Below are positions 35,639 to 44,472 of a stretch of 64,000 nt of DNA, in pieces. Source of the stretch: Bacteroidota bacterium (GTDB taxonomy: Bacteria; Bacteroidota; Bacteroidia; JAFLBG01). The position numbers and the translations under genes are program-made. The notes under the pieces were generated by a model. The model did not search any database and was not told where the DNA came from. It was given only the letters and a program-made list of their open reading frames with translations. Positions within the stretch are counted from its first letter, which is position 1, and the number at the start of each line of letters is the position of its first letter. Where the stretch lies: NCBI GenBank assembly GCA_017303975.1, contig JAFLBG010000012.1, positions 1 through 64,000 of the forward strand, read 5' to 3'.

Positions 35639-36583
35639 TTAGGCTTTTAATCCAATTTCTCTTAGGCGCTCATCTAAGTATTCGCCTGCTGTTACATCAT
35701 CATAATCCTTTGGATTTGTTTTAGTAATACAGCTATCTAAACATGCTAACGACATGTTAGCAATTGGATGTAAGAAAAATGGAATTGAGAAACGTGAAGT
35801 CCCCCATAATTCTCTTGGAGGATTAACTACACGATGTGTAGTTGAGCGTAATTTGTTATTGGTTAATCTTTGTAACATATCTCCAACGTTTACCACAATT
35901 TGGTCAGGTAATGATGTAACAGAAACCCAGCGCTCTTGTTTGTCTAATACTTGCAAACCATCTGCAGATGCGCCTACCAATAGGGTAATAAGGTTTATAT
36001 CTTCATGCTGTTCAGCTCTAATTGCAGATTTTGGTTCTTCCTTAATTGGAGGGTAGTGTATGGCTCTTAAAATAGAGTTTCCGTTGTTTACAAACTTGTC
36101 AAAATAGAATTCATCTAACCCCAAATACAATGCTATGGCTTGTAATAGAGCTTTTCCCGATTTTTCAAACGAGCGGTAAGCATTAAAAAAAGTATCATTC
36201 AAAGCTGGTATTTCTTTTACCGCAACATTATCAGGATATTCATTTTTTAAAGGGTGGTTTTTTTCTACAATTTGCCCATATTGAAAAAATTCTTTTAAAT
36301 CCGGAGCGTCAGAGCCTTTTGCATGCTCTCGCCCAAAAGATGTATAGCCTCTTTGTCCAGCAAGTTCAGGTATTTCGTATTTGGTTTTTACATTTACCGG
36401 CAGTGCAAAAAAACTTTCTACGTACTTGTATAAATCATCTATTGTACTCATTGGAATTCCATGGTTTTTTACAGCCACAAATCCTACATCTTCGTATGCT
36501 TTTCCTAATTTGTTTACAAAATCTAATTTTTTTGCCGGGTCGCCAGATAAAAAATCTGCTAAATCTACTGAAGGTATTGCCAT
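35639..36583 (-). CDS. Isopenicillin N synthase-like 2-oxoglutarate/Fe(II) oxygenase
   Basis: This soluble non-haem iron oxygenase of about 314 residues has the N-terminal DIOX_N region (PSVDLADFLSG, GKAYEDVGFVAVKNHG). The iron facial triad is visible as QHEDIN (HxD) and STTHRV (His), with the 2-oxoglutarate-binding RFSIPFF (RxS). The start at ATG 36583 (MAIPSVDL) is preferred to an upstream in-frame one at 36616, because the family starts near this sequence. The substrate is unknown. It is a lone gene with its own predicted promoter and terminator. Confidence 0.85.
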   Translation of the reverse strand: MAIPSVDLADFLSGDPAKKLDFVNKLGKAYEDVGFVAVKNHGIPMSTIDDLYKYVESFFALPVNVKTKYEIPELAGQRGYTSFGREHAKGSDAPDLKEFFQYGQIVEKNHPLKNEYPDNVAVKEIPALNDTFFNAYRSFEKSGKALLQAIALYLGLDEFYFDKFVNNGNSILRAIHYPPIKEEPKSAIRAEQHEDINLITLLVGASADGLQVLDKQERWVSVTSLPDQIVVNVGDMLQRLTNNKLRSTTHRVVNPPRELWGTSRFSIPFFLHPIANMSLACLDSCITKTNPKDYDDVTAGEYLDERLREIGLKA

Positions 36584-36613
36584 TTGGTTAAGTTTTAAGT
36601 TAATAATTGGCTG

Positions 36614-36644
36614 CAAATATCCTAATTATTGACATACAAGTCAA
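36614..36644 (-). promoter_or_regulatory. Candidate promoter of the Fe(II) oxygenase gene
   Basis: On the minus strand, TTG (36644-36642), a 20-bp spacer and GATATTTG (36621-36614, 7 of 8 to TAnnTTTG) lie 31 bp before the ATG at 36583. Confidence 0.4.
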
Positions 36645-36763
36645 ATTTTTAAAAATGACAGTTGTCAACTCTTTTAGTTTGGTATCTAGGCAATTATGTA
36701 TTGTCTGGCATATAATACTGTATTCTTTGATTATTTTAGTATCTGAATAATACAATTCATCGC

Positions 36764-37345
36764 ATGACTAAAATTGTTCTTGCTACGCACAATAAGGGTA
36801 AGTTAACCGAATTATCAGGCTTGCTAGACCTTCCGCAAATAGAGCTATGCCTGCTAGGTGATATTAATTGCCATGAAGATATTCCGGAAACTGGCAATAC
36901 AATGGAACAAAATGCAATACAAAAAGCAACATTTGTACATCAAAACTATGGTTGTAATTGTATTTCGGATGATAGCGGATTAGAGGTAAATGCATTGAAT
37001 GGTGCCCCGGGTGTGTACTCTGCTCGTTATGCCGGAAATCATAAAAACTCAGAAGATAATATAACCAAGCTTCTGAATGAGTTAGGTGGTAAATCAGACA
37101 GAACAGCACAATTTAGAACGGTTTTGTGTTTGCTCCTTGATGGAAGAATAGAACTGTTTGAAGGCGTTATCAAGGGAAGTATAACCACCGAAAGAAAAGG
37201 TAGTTCGGGCTTTGGCTATGATTCAGTATTTATGCCTAATGGATATACTAAAACATTTGCAGAAATGGATTTGGTTAAAAAAAATAAAATTAGCCACCGA
37301 GCCTTAGCTGTTAAAAAGTTAGTTAATTACTTAACCAACATATAG
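36764..37345 (+). CDS. rdgB: Non-canonical purine NTP pyrophosphatase (XTP/dITP)
   Basis: This 193-residue Ham1/RdgB enzyme cleans the nucleotide pool by hydrolysing dITP and XTP to monophosphates. The family signatures are ATHNKGKLTEL at the N-terminus, SDDSGLEVNALNGAPGVYSARYAG (~65-88, with the catalytic Asp), and GSSGFGYDSVFMP followed by FAEM and KISHRALA near the end. It is full length compared with the usual ~195 residues. Confidence 0.94.
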   Translation: MTKIVLATHNKGKLTELSGLLDLPQIELCLLGDINCHEDIPETGNTMEQNAIQKATFVHQNYGCNCISDDSGLEVNALNGAPGVYSARYAGNHKNSEDNITKLLNELGGKSDRTAQFRTVLCLLLDGRIELFEGVIKGSITTERKGSSGFGYDSVFMPNGYTKTFAEMDLVKKNKISHRALAVKKLVNYLTNI

Positions 37346-37447
37346 TTTTTTAAGTTACTCTTTTACCTATTTTTAGTTGAAGCAGATTTTCTTAAATAAG
37401 GGAATTGGCTATAAAAATTTACAAACCAACGATGCAATATAGTTGCT

Positions 37448-40165
37448 ATGGGAAAAATTAGAATTGGAATTTTATTTGGGGGAAGTTCTCGCGAACGCGA
37501 AATATCTTTTGCCGGAGGGAGAACGGTTTACGATAATTTGAATAAATCGCTTTTTGATGCAGTGCCTATCTTTGTGGATAGTTTTGGCAATTTTGTGGAG
37601 TTGAGGTGGGAGTATATTTATAAAGGTAGTGTGCGTGATTTTTATCCACCGGTAGATAGTTTGCCGACTTCGGAGAATGGATATCAGATTTATGCGGAAA
37701 ACATTGGTAAGTTAACGAAGTCGCAACAAAAGAAATTAGTAAGTACACTGGGCAAAGTATTGTCTGCCGAAGATTTGAAAAAGAAAATAGATTTTGCCTT
37801 TTTGTGTCTTCATGGTCCTAATGGTGAAGATGGTCGTATTCAAGGATTGTTGGAGTATTTGTCAATTCCTTATTCTGGAGCAGGAATTTTATCGTCAGCA
37901 ATTGGGATAGACAAAACGATTCAAAAAGAGTTGATGATAAATGCGGGGTTTAAAAGCCCTTCGTATTTTACAATCAAAAGAAACGAATGGGTTTACCAAA
38001 AAGACCATAATACAGTTGCTATAATTGCTGCTAAAATTAAAAGTACCCTTGGTTTTCCTTGTGTTGTTAAATCGGCTACACAAGGCTCTTCTATTGGGAT
38101 AAGTATTGTGTCGGAAGAATCTCATCAAGCAATTGCAGATGCCATTGATAAAAGTTTTTTTTGCAGAGAAATAAAAAAAGAATTTTGGGAAACCCTACAA
38201 ACTGAGCAGCGAGTTGAATATATTCGCGTGTTAACAGATATTCGAGAGGGCATTGGAATGCCTGTAGATTGTGCAGTTGGACGATCTGTAGAAACTATTT
38301 ACCATCCGGAAAAATTATTGAGTTTTGTAAACGAAAAACTAGAAGGTTTTGATTCTATTTATTTAGAAGGACATGATGCCGAAGCAATTGTATTGATTGA
38401 GCAGTTTATCGAGGGAAAAGAATTCTCGTGCATTGTTGTTCAAAACGAACATGGAAATGGTTTGGCTTTGCCGCCAACGGAGATAAGAAAGGGAAAAGAA
38501 TTGTTTGATTATCGATCTAAGTATTTACCCGGGTTGTCTCGAAAAATTACTCCAATCGAATTGCCCGATGAACAAATAAATAAAATAAGAACAGAGTGCG
38601 AGCGATTATTTAGAAGCTTAAATTTTGGTGTATATGCCCGCATTGATGGATTTATAAATGGTGTAGGCGAAGTGTTTTTAAACGACCCCAATACCACATC
38701 GGGAATGATGCCATCTTCATTCTTTTTTCATCAGGCTGCCGAAATTGGATTGAATCCATCACAGTTTTTAACTTATATAATTCGAACCTCAATAGCACAG
38801 CGTGTCAACGACTCTAAGAACTTAGAATTTGCAAAGCTTGTAACGTCCTTAGATAAAGCGATTGATAAAGATAGAAAAGCAGTTTCTTCAAAAATAAGAA
38901 TTGGTGTATTGCTAGGAGGTTATTCTTCCGAGCGACATATATCGGTTGAAAGTGGTAGAAATATTTACGAGAAATTGTCATCTTCTACTAAGTACGAACC
39001 TATTCCAATTTTCTTAACTGGAAGTAACGAAGAACATGAATTGTTCCAAATTCCTATAAATATTCTTTTGAAAGACAATGCAGATGATATAAAGGAGAAA
39101 ATAAATAATTTTAAAACACATCCCGTTGTAAGAGATATTATAACACAATGTTCTTCTATCACATCTAAATATGCGGCAAAGAATCAGCTGGGTGCTCCCC
39201 AAAAAATTTCGTATTCAGATTTAACCAATTTAGTTGATGGTGTATTCATTGCTTTGCATGGCCGACCTGGAGAAGATGGCGCAGTGCAAGAGAAATTAGA
39301 TAAATTGAATATTCCATATAATGGTTCGGGGGTAGAGAGTTCGCGCATTACTATAGATAAGTATAGAACAAATGAAATTTTGAAACAAAACGGGTTGCTG
39401 ATTGCCAATCATTTGTTGGTAAGCGATTTGGAGTGGCACACTGCAAAAAATAGTTTGTTGGAAAAAATTGTAAATGAAATTAAGTTCCCGCTTATAGCCA
39501 AGCCTGTGGATGACGGATGTAGTTCTGCAGTTAAAAAGATTAAAAGCATTGAGGAGCTAGAAGCATTTGCAGAGCTTATATTTAGAACTTCTAATGAGTT
39601 GAATACAAAAGCTGCGGAGATGCTTCATATTAAACCAAAAGAAGAGTTCCCGTCAAAAAAAGTAATGTTGATAGAAGAGTTAATTTCTAAGCGCGATGCC
39701 ATACATTTTTTAGAAATTACCGGAGGTATGCTTACTAAGTTTGATGAATTTGGACGTGTTTCGTATGAAGTTTTTGAAGCATCGGAAGCATTAAGCGAAG
39801 GAGATGTATTGTCGTTAGAAGAAAAATTTTTAGCAGGACAAGGACAAAATATTACTCCTGCGCGCTATTCGGCTAATAAAGAAGAAAGGCAATTGATTTC
39901 GAATAAGGTAAAAGAAGAATTAGGTAAGGCTGCGAAAATATTGAACATAAACGGATATACGCGTATTGATGCTTTTGTTCGGGTTTATGATGTGAATAGA
40001 GTAGAGGTTATTTTTATAGAGGTAAACTCTTTACCTGGGATGACCCCTGCAACATGTATTTTCCATCAGTCGGCAATTAATGGATACAAACCATTTGATT
40101 TTATTGATAAAATTTTAGATTTTGGATTTCAACGAAAACGCAAATCAGCACAACAACTAGCCTAA
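37448..40165 (+). CDS. Tandem double-module D-alanine--D-alanine ligase
   Basis: This 905-residue protein holds two consecutive Ddl-like ATP-grasp modules, where the family usually has one of ~310-370 residues. Module 1 (~1-470) has GGSSREREIS, HGPNGEDG, an intact ATP loop KSATQGSSIGIS (~207) and NDPNTTSGM (~411) in place of the usual E-x-N-x-x-P-G-M. Module 2 (~480-905) has GGYSSERHIS, HGRPGEDG, an altered ATP loop KPVDDGCSSAVKK (~683) and a canonical EVNSLPGMT (~856). The expected reaction is ATP-dependent ligation of two D-alanines for peptidoglycan. The next gene encodes a PASTA protein and overlaps by one base, a cell-wall context. Whether both modules are active is unknown. Confidence 0.85.
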   Translation: MGKIRIGILFGGSSREREISFAGGRTVYDNLNKSLFDAVPIFVDSFGNFVELRWEYIYKGSVRDFYPPVDSLPTSENGYQIYAENIGKLTKSQQKKLVSTLGKVLSAEDLKKKIDFAFLCLHGPNGEDGRIQGLLEYLSIPYSGAGILSSAIGIDKTIQKELMINAGFKSPSYFTIKRNEWVYQKDHNTVAIIAAKIKSTLGFPCVVKSATQGSSIGISIVSEESHQAIADAIDKSFFCREIKKEFWETLQTEQRVEYIRVLTDIREGIGMPVDCAVGRSVETIYHPEKLLSFVNEKLEGFDSIYLEGHDAEAIVLIEQFIEGKEFSCIVVQNEHGNGLALPPTEIRKGKELFDYRSKYLPGLSRKITPIELPDEQINKIRTECERLFRSLNFGVYARIDGFINGVGEVFLNDPNTTSGMMPSSFFFHQAAEIGLNPSQFLTYIIRTSIAQRVNDSKNLEFAKLVTSLDKAIDKDRKAVSSKIRIGVLLGGYSSERHISVESGRNIYEKLSSSTKYEPIPIFLTGSNEEHELFQIPINILLKDNADDIKEKINNFKTHPVVRDIITQCSSITSKYAAKNQLGAPQKISYSDLTNLVDGVFIALHGRPGEDGAVQEKLDKLNIPYNGSGVESSRITIDKYRTNEILKQNGLLIANHLLVSDLEWHTAKNSLLEKIVNEIKFPLIAKPVDDGCSSAVKKIKSIEELEAFAELIFRTSNELNTKAAEMLHIKPKEEFPSKKVMLIEELISKRDAIHFLEITGGMLTKFDEFGRVSYEVFEASEALSEGDVLSLEEKFLAGQGQNITPARYSANKEERQLISNKVKEELGKAAKILNINGYTRIDAFVRVYDVNRVEVIFIEVNSLPGMTPATCIFHQSAINGYKPFDFIDKILDFGFQRKRKSAQQLA

Positions 40166-40974
40166 TGGGAGTAATAAATTTTTTTAAGAAACATCCATTT
40201 GTAAGAAATATACTTTTCTCTATACTGGGAGCGGTGTTTTTTTTATGGCTTGTTTTTTTTATGATGAACTATTATACGTTGCACGGAAAAACGGTTGAAG
40301 TTCCTGATTTTAAAGGTGTTTCCGTAGCCCGTTTGGAAGATTTTGTAAAAGGAAAAGAGGTAACCTATTTAGTGATAGATTCTATTTTTGATGCCAAGGC
40401 AGAGAAAGGTGTTGTATTAAAGCAAGACCCGGAGCCTCAAACAATGGTAAAAAAAGATAGAACAATTTATTTGTATGTAACTGCTGTTATGCCTCCTCAA
40501 GTAGCAATGCCAAAGTTGCAAGATAAATCATTAAGACAGGCCGTTTCATTGATAGAAACATACGGTTTGCGTTTGGGCAGAATAAAATACAAGGCAGATC
40601 AGTGTAGTAATTGCGTTTTGGAGCAACAAGTAAAAGGTGTAAAAGTTGAAATAGGTAAGATGGTTCCAAAAGGAACTATTGTTGATTTGCTAGTTGGGAA
40701 AGGATTGGGAGATGAGCAAATTACAATCCCTTATCTAATTGGTTACACAAGACAAGAGGCTTTTGAGCGGTTGGGCGAACTATCTTTATTACTAGGCTCT
40801 GTTAGTTACGATGTGCCTTCAGATTCTTTAAAATCAAAAGTGTACAAGCAATTTCCGGTATCGGGGAATGAAAGGTATATTAACTCCGGAGCATCAATCG
40901 ATATATTTTTAACAACTGATAACTCTAAATTCCCTAGCTTATTAGAAGATACGCTAAGCTTGGAGGCAGAATAA
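40165..40974 (+). CDS. Membrane-anchored PASTA-domain protein
   Basis: This 269-residue protein has a short cytoplasmic start, one membrane helix (~13-38, ILFSILGAVFFLWLVFFMM) and three periplasmic PASTA repeats (~42-110, 112-182, 184-252; VEVPDFKGVS, VAMPKLQDKSLRQA, ITIPYLIGYTRQEA). PASTA domains recognise peptidoglycan or its precursors. There is no kinase or penicillin-binding domain, so this is a stand-alone PASTA protein, as is common in Bacteroidota near ddl. The ATG overlaps the ligase stop codon (TAATG), showing translational coupling. Confidence 0.87.
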   Translation: MGVINFFKKHPFVRNILFSILGAVFFLWLVFFMMNYYTLHGKTVEVPDFKGVSVARLEDFVKGKEVTYLVIDSIFDAKAEKGVVLKQDPEPQTMVKKDRTIYLYVTAVMPPQVAMPKLQDKSLRQAVSLIETYGLRLGRIKYKADQCSNCVLEQQVKGVKVEIGKMVPKGTIVDLLVGKGLGDEQITIPYLIGYTRQEAFERLGELSLLLGSVSYDVPSDSLKSKVYKQFPVSGNERYINSGASIDIFLTTDNSKFPSLLEDTLSLEAE

Positions 40975-41002
40975 TTTTTTTGTGGGTACTAATTAATTTA
41001 TA

Positions 41003-42220
41003 ATGCGTTTTTTTTTAGTTTGTGTTTTACTGCTTTTTTTTCAAATTAATTTACAGTGCCAAGTTTCGGATTCATTGCTTGTTGGGGTTGATATTGTTTT
41101 TCCAATTATAAAACCGAATACACTGTCAGTACATCCATTAGGAATGTATATTGCTAGAATAAATCACAATTTTAAAACATATGCACAGCAAAAAAAATCT
41201 TTTTCATTTGAAATATCAAATGGAAATGTATGGCTACCATATGTAAAATCATATGAATTGCAAGATGTTGTTGATCAAAAAATAGCCGAGGGTATTCCTT
41301 GGCACGAGCGAGAAGGAAAGTTTGATGTGAATACTGTCCTTTCAAAAACGAAAGAGTTTTTGGCAGATGGAGTGTTGCGTTCATACAGAATGTCTTTTTG
41401 CTTGCCAATAAATACAACCCAGGAGATAACTATTGGAATTCGTTCGTATTCGCTCGATAAAGGGAAAGGTCCTTTTTCGTTAGTAACATCGGATAATTCG
41501 ATTGAGTGGTTTCATAGTAATATTGCGGGTGGCGAGGATCCTTTTTCTAGAAAATTTTATGGTTTAAATAATGCGCAAATTGTGTATAAAGATGCAAACG
41601 ATAATTATGTAAGAATGAACTCTGGCGATTTTGTAATACCGGGAATTGAATTGGATTATCTGTATTATCCTAAACTAACAATAAACGATAAACGAAAAAT
41701 ATATCTGAATTTTGGGGCTCACATAGGTGTAAACACCTCGCAGTATAATCCTGTTGCAGATATAGGTTTTTCGACATCTGGTGTAAAGAAAATTAATTTT
41801 GCAAAAAATAAATCGTTAGAATTGGGAATAAGTGCTGGTGCATTGCGCCAAGCTACTATTGTGTATGGAAATAGGGTTGCTATTAGTGGTAGAAAATTTA
41901 TTTCAAGTTTTGAAAGTAATGTTACCTATCAAAAGCAACTAAAAAAGAAACGTGCAATTTCTTTAGCTCTTAACTATAATTTGCAATCAGCTTATTTTAA
42001 TCCTTCCGATTTCGAACATGTGGTTTTAACCGGTAATAGACACACTTCTCATTGGCATTACGCTATTTCAGAATTGTATAGTGGCTTACAAGCTTGGAGT
42101 TTTATTTTTACTTTTGCCCACAGACGAATTGCTTACTGTGTCTATGTAAGAGAGGATTTGTTAGTTGATAATGCTCCCGATTTACAAACAGGATTTGGAA
42201 TAAATGTATTTCTCAAATAG
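41003..42220 (+). CDS. Uncharacterised exported protein, probable outer-membrane beta-barrel
   Basis: I do not recognise this 405-residue protein. It has a signal peptide (~1-19, LFFQINLQCQ). The C-terminal ~200 residues alternate in a pattern suggesting beta-barrel strands and end in aromatic/hydrophobic residues (FGINVFLK). Segments such as FGAHIGVNTSQYNP, ISLALNYNLQSAYF and HTSHWHYAISELYSG are reminiscent of outer-membrane lipid-modifying enzymes, including acyloxyacyl hydrolase-like proteins, but I see no firm catalytic motif. It follows the PASTA gene by 28 bp and may be cotranscribed with it. Confidence 0.6.
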   Translation: MRFFLVCVLLLFFQINLQCQVSDSLLVGVDIVFPIIKPNTLSVHPLGMYIARINHNFKTYAQQKKSFSFEISNGNVWLPYVKSYELQDVVDQKIAEGIPWHEREGKFDVNTVLSKTKEFLADGVLRSYRMSFCLPINTTQEITIGIRSYSLDKGKGPFSLVTSDNSIEWFHSNIAGGEDPFSRKFYGLNNAQIVYKDANDNYVRMNSGDFVIPGIELDYLYYPKLTINDKRKIYLNFGAHIGVNTSQYNPVADIGFSTSGVKKINFAKNKSLELGISAGALRQATIVYGNRVAISGRKFISSFESNVTYQKQLKKKRAISLALNYNLQSAYFNPSDFEHVVLTGNRHTSHWHYAISELYSGLQAWSFIFTFAHRRIAYCVYVREDLLVDNAPDLQTGFGINVFLK

Positions 42221-42238
42221 AGATTTTAAGAGCCACAC

Positions 42239-43507
42239 TTATTTTTCTGATTCATTTAGAATAAATTTTCGCAACATATTTAATGCAGTAGTGGCAGATT
42301 TTTGAATGTTGCGCTCCCTGTCATCGCCAAATAAATATTTTTCGGCAATTATTTTTTCTTTGTTGCCTACGGCAATCCAAACAGTACCTACAGGCTTTTC
42401 GGCCGTAGCTCCTCCCGGACCGGCAATTCCAGATACAGATATTGCGTAATCTGTATTAAATAATTCAATAGAGCCAATAACGAGTTGTTTCACAACTTCT
42501 TCGCTTACAGCTCCAACTGTATCAAGCATTTGTTGCGGCACGCCAAATAATTGTTTTTTTATGTTGTTGTTATAAGGCGATACTCCGCTGGTAAAATATT
42601 CCGAGGAACCCGCTACACTTGTTATTAAGTGAGAAATATAGCCACCTGTGCAGCTTTCTGCCACCGAAAGTGTTTTTTTGTTTTTCTTTAGTAGAGTCCC
42701 TATTATTTTTTGGATTGTTTCCGGTTCTTCGCCATACGTTTCAAATCCATATATATATTGGGAAATGATAGCTTCAAGTTCTTTTGTTTTATTTTCAATA
42801 GTATTTTTAAGCTCATATTCATTAGCACTTTTTCCTGAAATGCGCAACCTTACCATTCCGGGAGATGGTAAATAGGCAAGCTTTAAATTCAATGCAATCA
42901 AGCTATCCTCCCAATCGCTTATTATTTCAGATAAGTAGGATTCGCCTACACCTTGCGTTAAAATTGTTTTGTGATAAATAAATGGAAGTTTATATCTTTT
43001 TTTTAGCTCGGGTAAAATAGACTGTTGCATTATTCCCTTCATTTCATAGGGAACTCCCGGCATCGAAACAATTATATTTTCATTGTAGTTGAACCACATG
43101 CCCGGAGCGGTGCCGGAGTTATTAGGTATTACAATACAATTGGCAGGCACTTCTGCTTGTCTTTTGTTTATTTCCGAAACAGAAAAACCTCTTAATGCAA
43201 AAAGGCGTTCCACATTTTTATAAGCATCCTCATTAAAAACTAAGTGGGTGTTAAAATATTCGCACAGGGTGTGTTTCGTAATGTCGTCTTTTGTAGGACC
43301 TAAGCCGCCTGTAATCAAAATGATTTGAGCTCGTTTTTGAGCTTCATTTAAGGTTTTAATTATATCTTCTTTACTATCGGAGATGCATGTAATTTGTTTT
43401 ACAGAAATTCCAATTTGATTCAATTGTTGTGCCATCCAAACGGCATTGGTATTGGTTACTTGGCCAATTAAAAGTTCGTCTCCTATAGTAATTAACTCTG
43501 CTATCAT
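42239..43507 (-). CDS. cinA: CinA-family protein (nicotinamide-nucleotide amidohydrolase type)
   Basis: This 422-residue protein has the two usual CinA parts. An N-terminal MoCF-like domain (~1-170; ITIGDELLIGQVTNTNA, LITGGLGPTKDDITK, SMPGVPYEMKGIM) is linked to ADP-ribose pyrophosphatase activity in family members. A C-terminal domain (~255-420; SVAESCTGGYISHLITSVAGSSEYF, ISVSGIAGPGGATAEKPVGTVWIAV) deamidates nicotinamide mononucleotide. The length is standard. It is a stand-alone gene convergent with the barrel-protein gene. Confidence 0.93.
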   Translation of the reverse strand: MIAELITIGDELLIGQVTNTNAVWMAQQLNQIGISVKQITCISDSKEDIIKTLNEAQKRAQIILITGGLGPTKDDITKHTLCEYFNTHLVFNEDAYKNVERLFALRGFSVSEINKRQAEVPANCIVIPNNSGTAPGMWFNYNENIIVSMPGVPYEMKGIMQQSILPELKKRYKLPFIYHKTILTQGVGESYLSEIISDWEDSLIALNLKLAYLPSPGMVRLRISGKSANEYELKNTIENKTKELEAIISQYIYGFETYGEEPETIQKIIGTLLKKNKKTLSVAESCTGGYISHLITSVAGSSEYFTSGVSPYNNNIKKQLFGVPQQMLDTVGAVSEEVVKQLVIGSIELFNTDYAISVSGIAGPGGATAEKPVGTVWIAVGNKEKIIAEKYLFGDDRERNIQKSATTALNMLRKFILNESEK

Positions 43508-43631
43508 AGTTTTATTTCTAAAGTTTAAAGTTAAAAAGTTTGTGCCCTTTTTTGCTTTTTATAGTAAATAAAATGAAAGCACTTTTTTACTACGTATAGT
43601 TTGGCAGAATATTTGTAAGTTAGATGTGTAA

Positions 43632-44354
43632 ATGTATAATATGAGAAATCTAGTTTTAGTTGTAGTCCTTTTTTCAACAATAGTTGTGAATGGGCAAATT
43701 AACGTTAATTCTGTAATTAATACCATCACAGGTTCAAATGGCGCTTCGCTTACCAATGATGAAGTTGTAAAAGGCTTAAAAGAAGCTTTAACTGTTGGCA
43801 CAAACAATTCTACGGCAAAGGCTTCTAAGTTGGATGGTTTCTATAAAAATACGGCTATAAAAATACCTTTTCCTCCGGAAGTAAAGCAAGTAGATCAAAC
43901 ATTGCGAAACCTTGGAATGAACAAACAGGTAGATCAATTTGTAATGACCTTAAACAGGGCAGCTGAAGAAGCTGCTAAAGATGCGGCTCCTATTTTTATT
44001 GCTGCTGTTACGCAAATGTCAATAATGGATGGAATATCTATTTTAAAAGGCGGTGATAATGCAGCAACTCAGTATTTGCAACAAGCAACTATGGCGCAAC
44101 TTAAGGCACAGTTTAAACCTAAGGTTGCTGCAGCATTAAAGAAAGTTCATGTTACGAAATATTGGAATCCGTTGGCAAAAAAGTATAATAAGTTACCCAT
44201 GGTTCAAAAAATTAATCCCGATTTAGAAAGTTATGTAACCGATAGGGCTATTCAAGGGTTGTTTAAACTTGTAGCAGAAGAAGAACTTAAAATTCGTAAA
44301 GATCCCGCTGCACGTGTTACCGATATTCTAAAAAAAGTTTTTGGCTTTAAATAG
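43632..44354 (+). CDS. DUF4197-like exported protein
   Basis: This 240-residue protein has a signal peptide (~1-20, STIVVNGQ) and a mostly alpha-helical body (VVKGLKEALTVGTNNSTAKAS, FPPEVKQVDQTLRNLGM, DAAPIFIAAVTQMSIMDG, YVTDRAIQGLFKLVAEEE) that fits the DUF4197 family. Function is unknown. A second ATG at 43641 gives an equally good signal peptide. It is an isolated gene with no clear partners. Confidence 0.78.
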   Translation: MYNMRNLVLVVVLFSTIVVNGQINVNSVINTITGSNGASLTNDEVVKGLKEALTVGTNNSTAKASKLDGFYKNTAIKIPFPPEVKQVDQTLRNLGMNKQVDQFVMTLNRAAEEAAKDAAPIFIAAVTQMSIMDGISILKGGDNAATQYLQQATMAQLKAQFKPKVAAALKKVHVTKYWNPLAKKYNKLPMVQKINPDLESYVTDRAIQGLFKLVAEEELKIRKDPAARVTDILKKVFGFK

Positions 44355-44472
44355 GGAATAGGGTCTAATTCAAAAGCACTTTTATTATTCCGTAATTAGC
44401 TGAAAAATACTACATTTATGTACTATATAATTCACTAATAATCTTACCAACCTAGTTTGGTTAAGCAATTTT

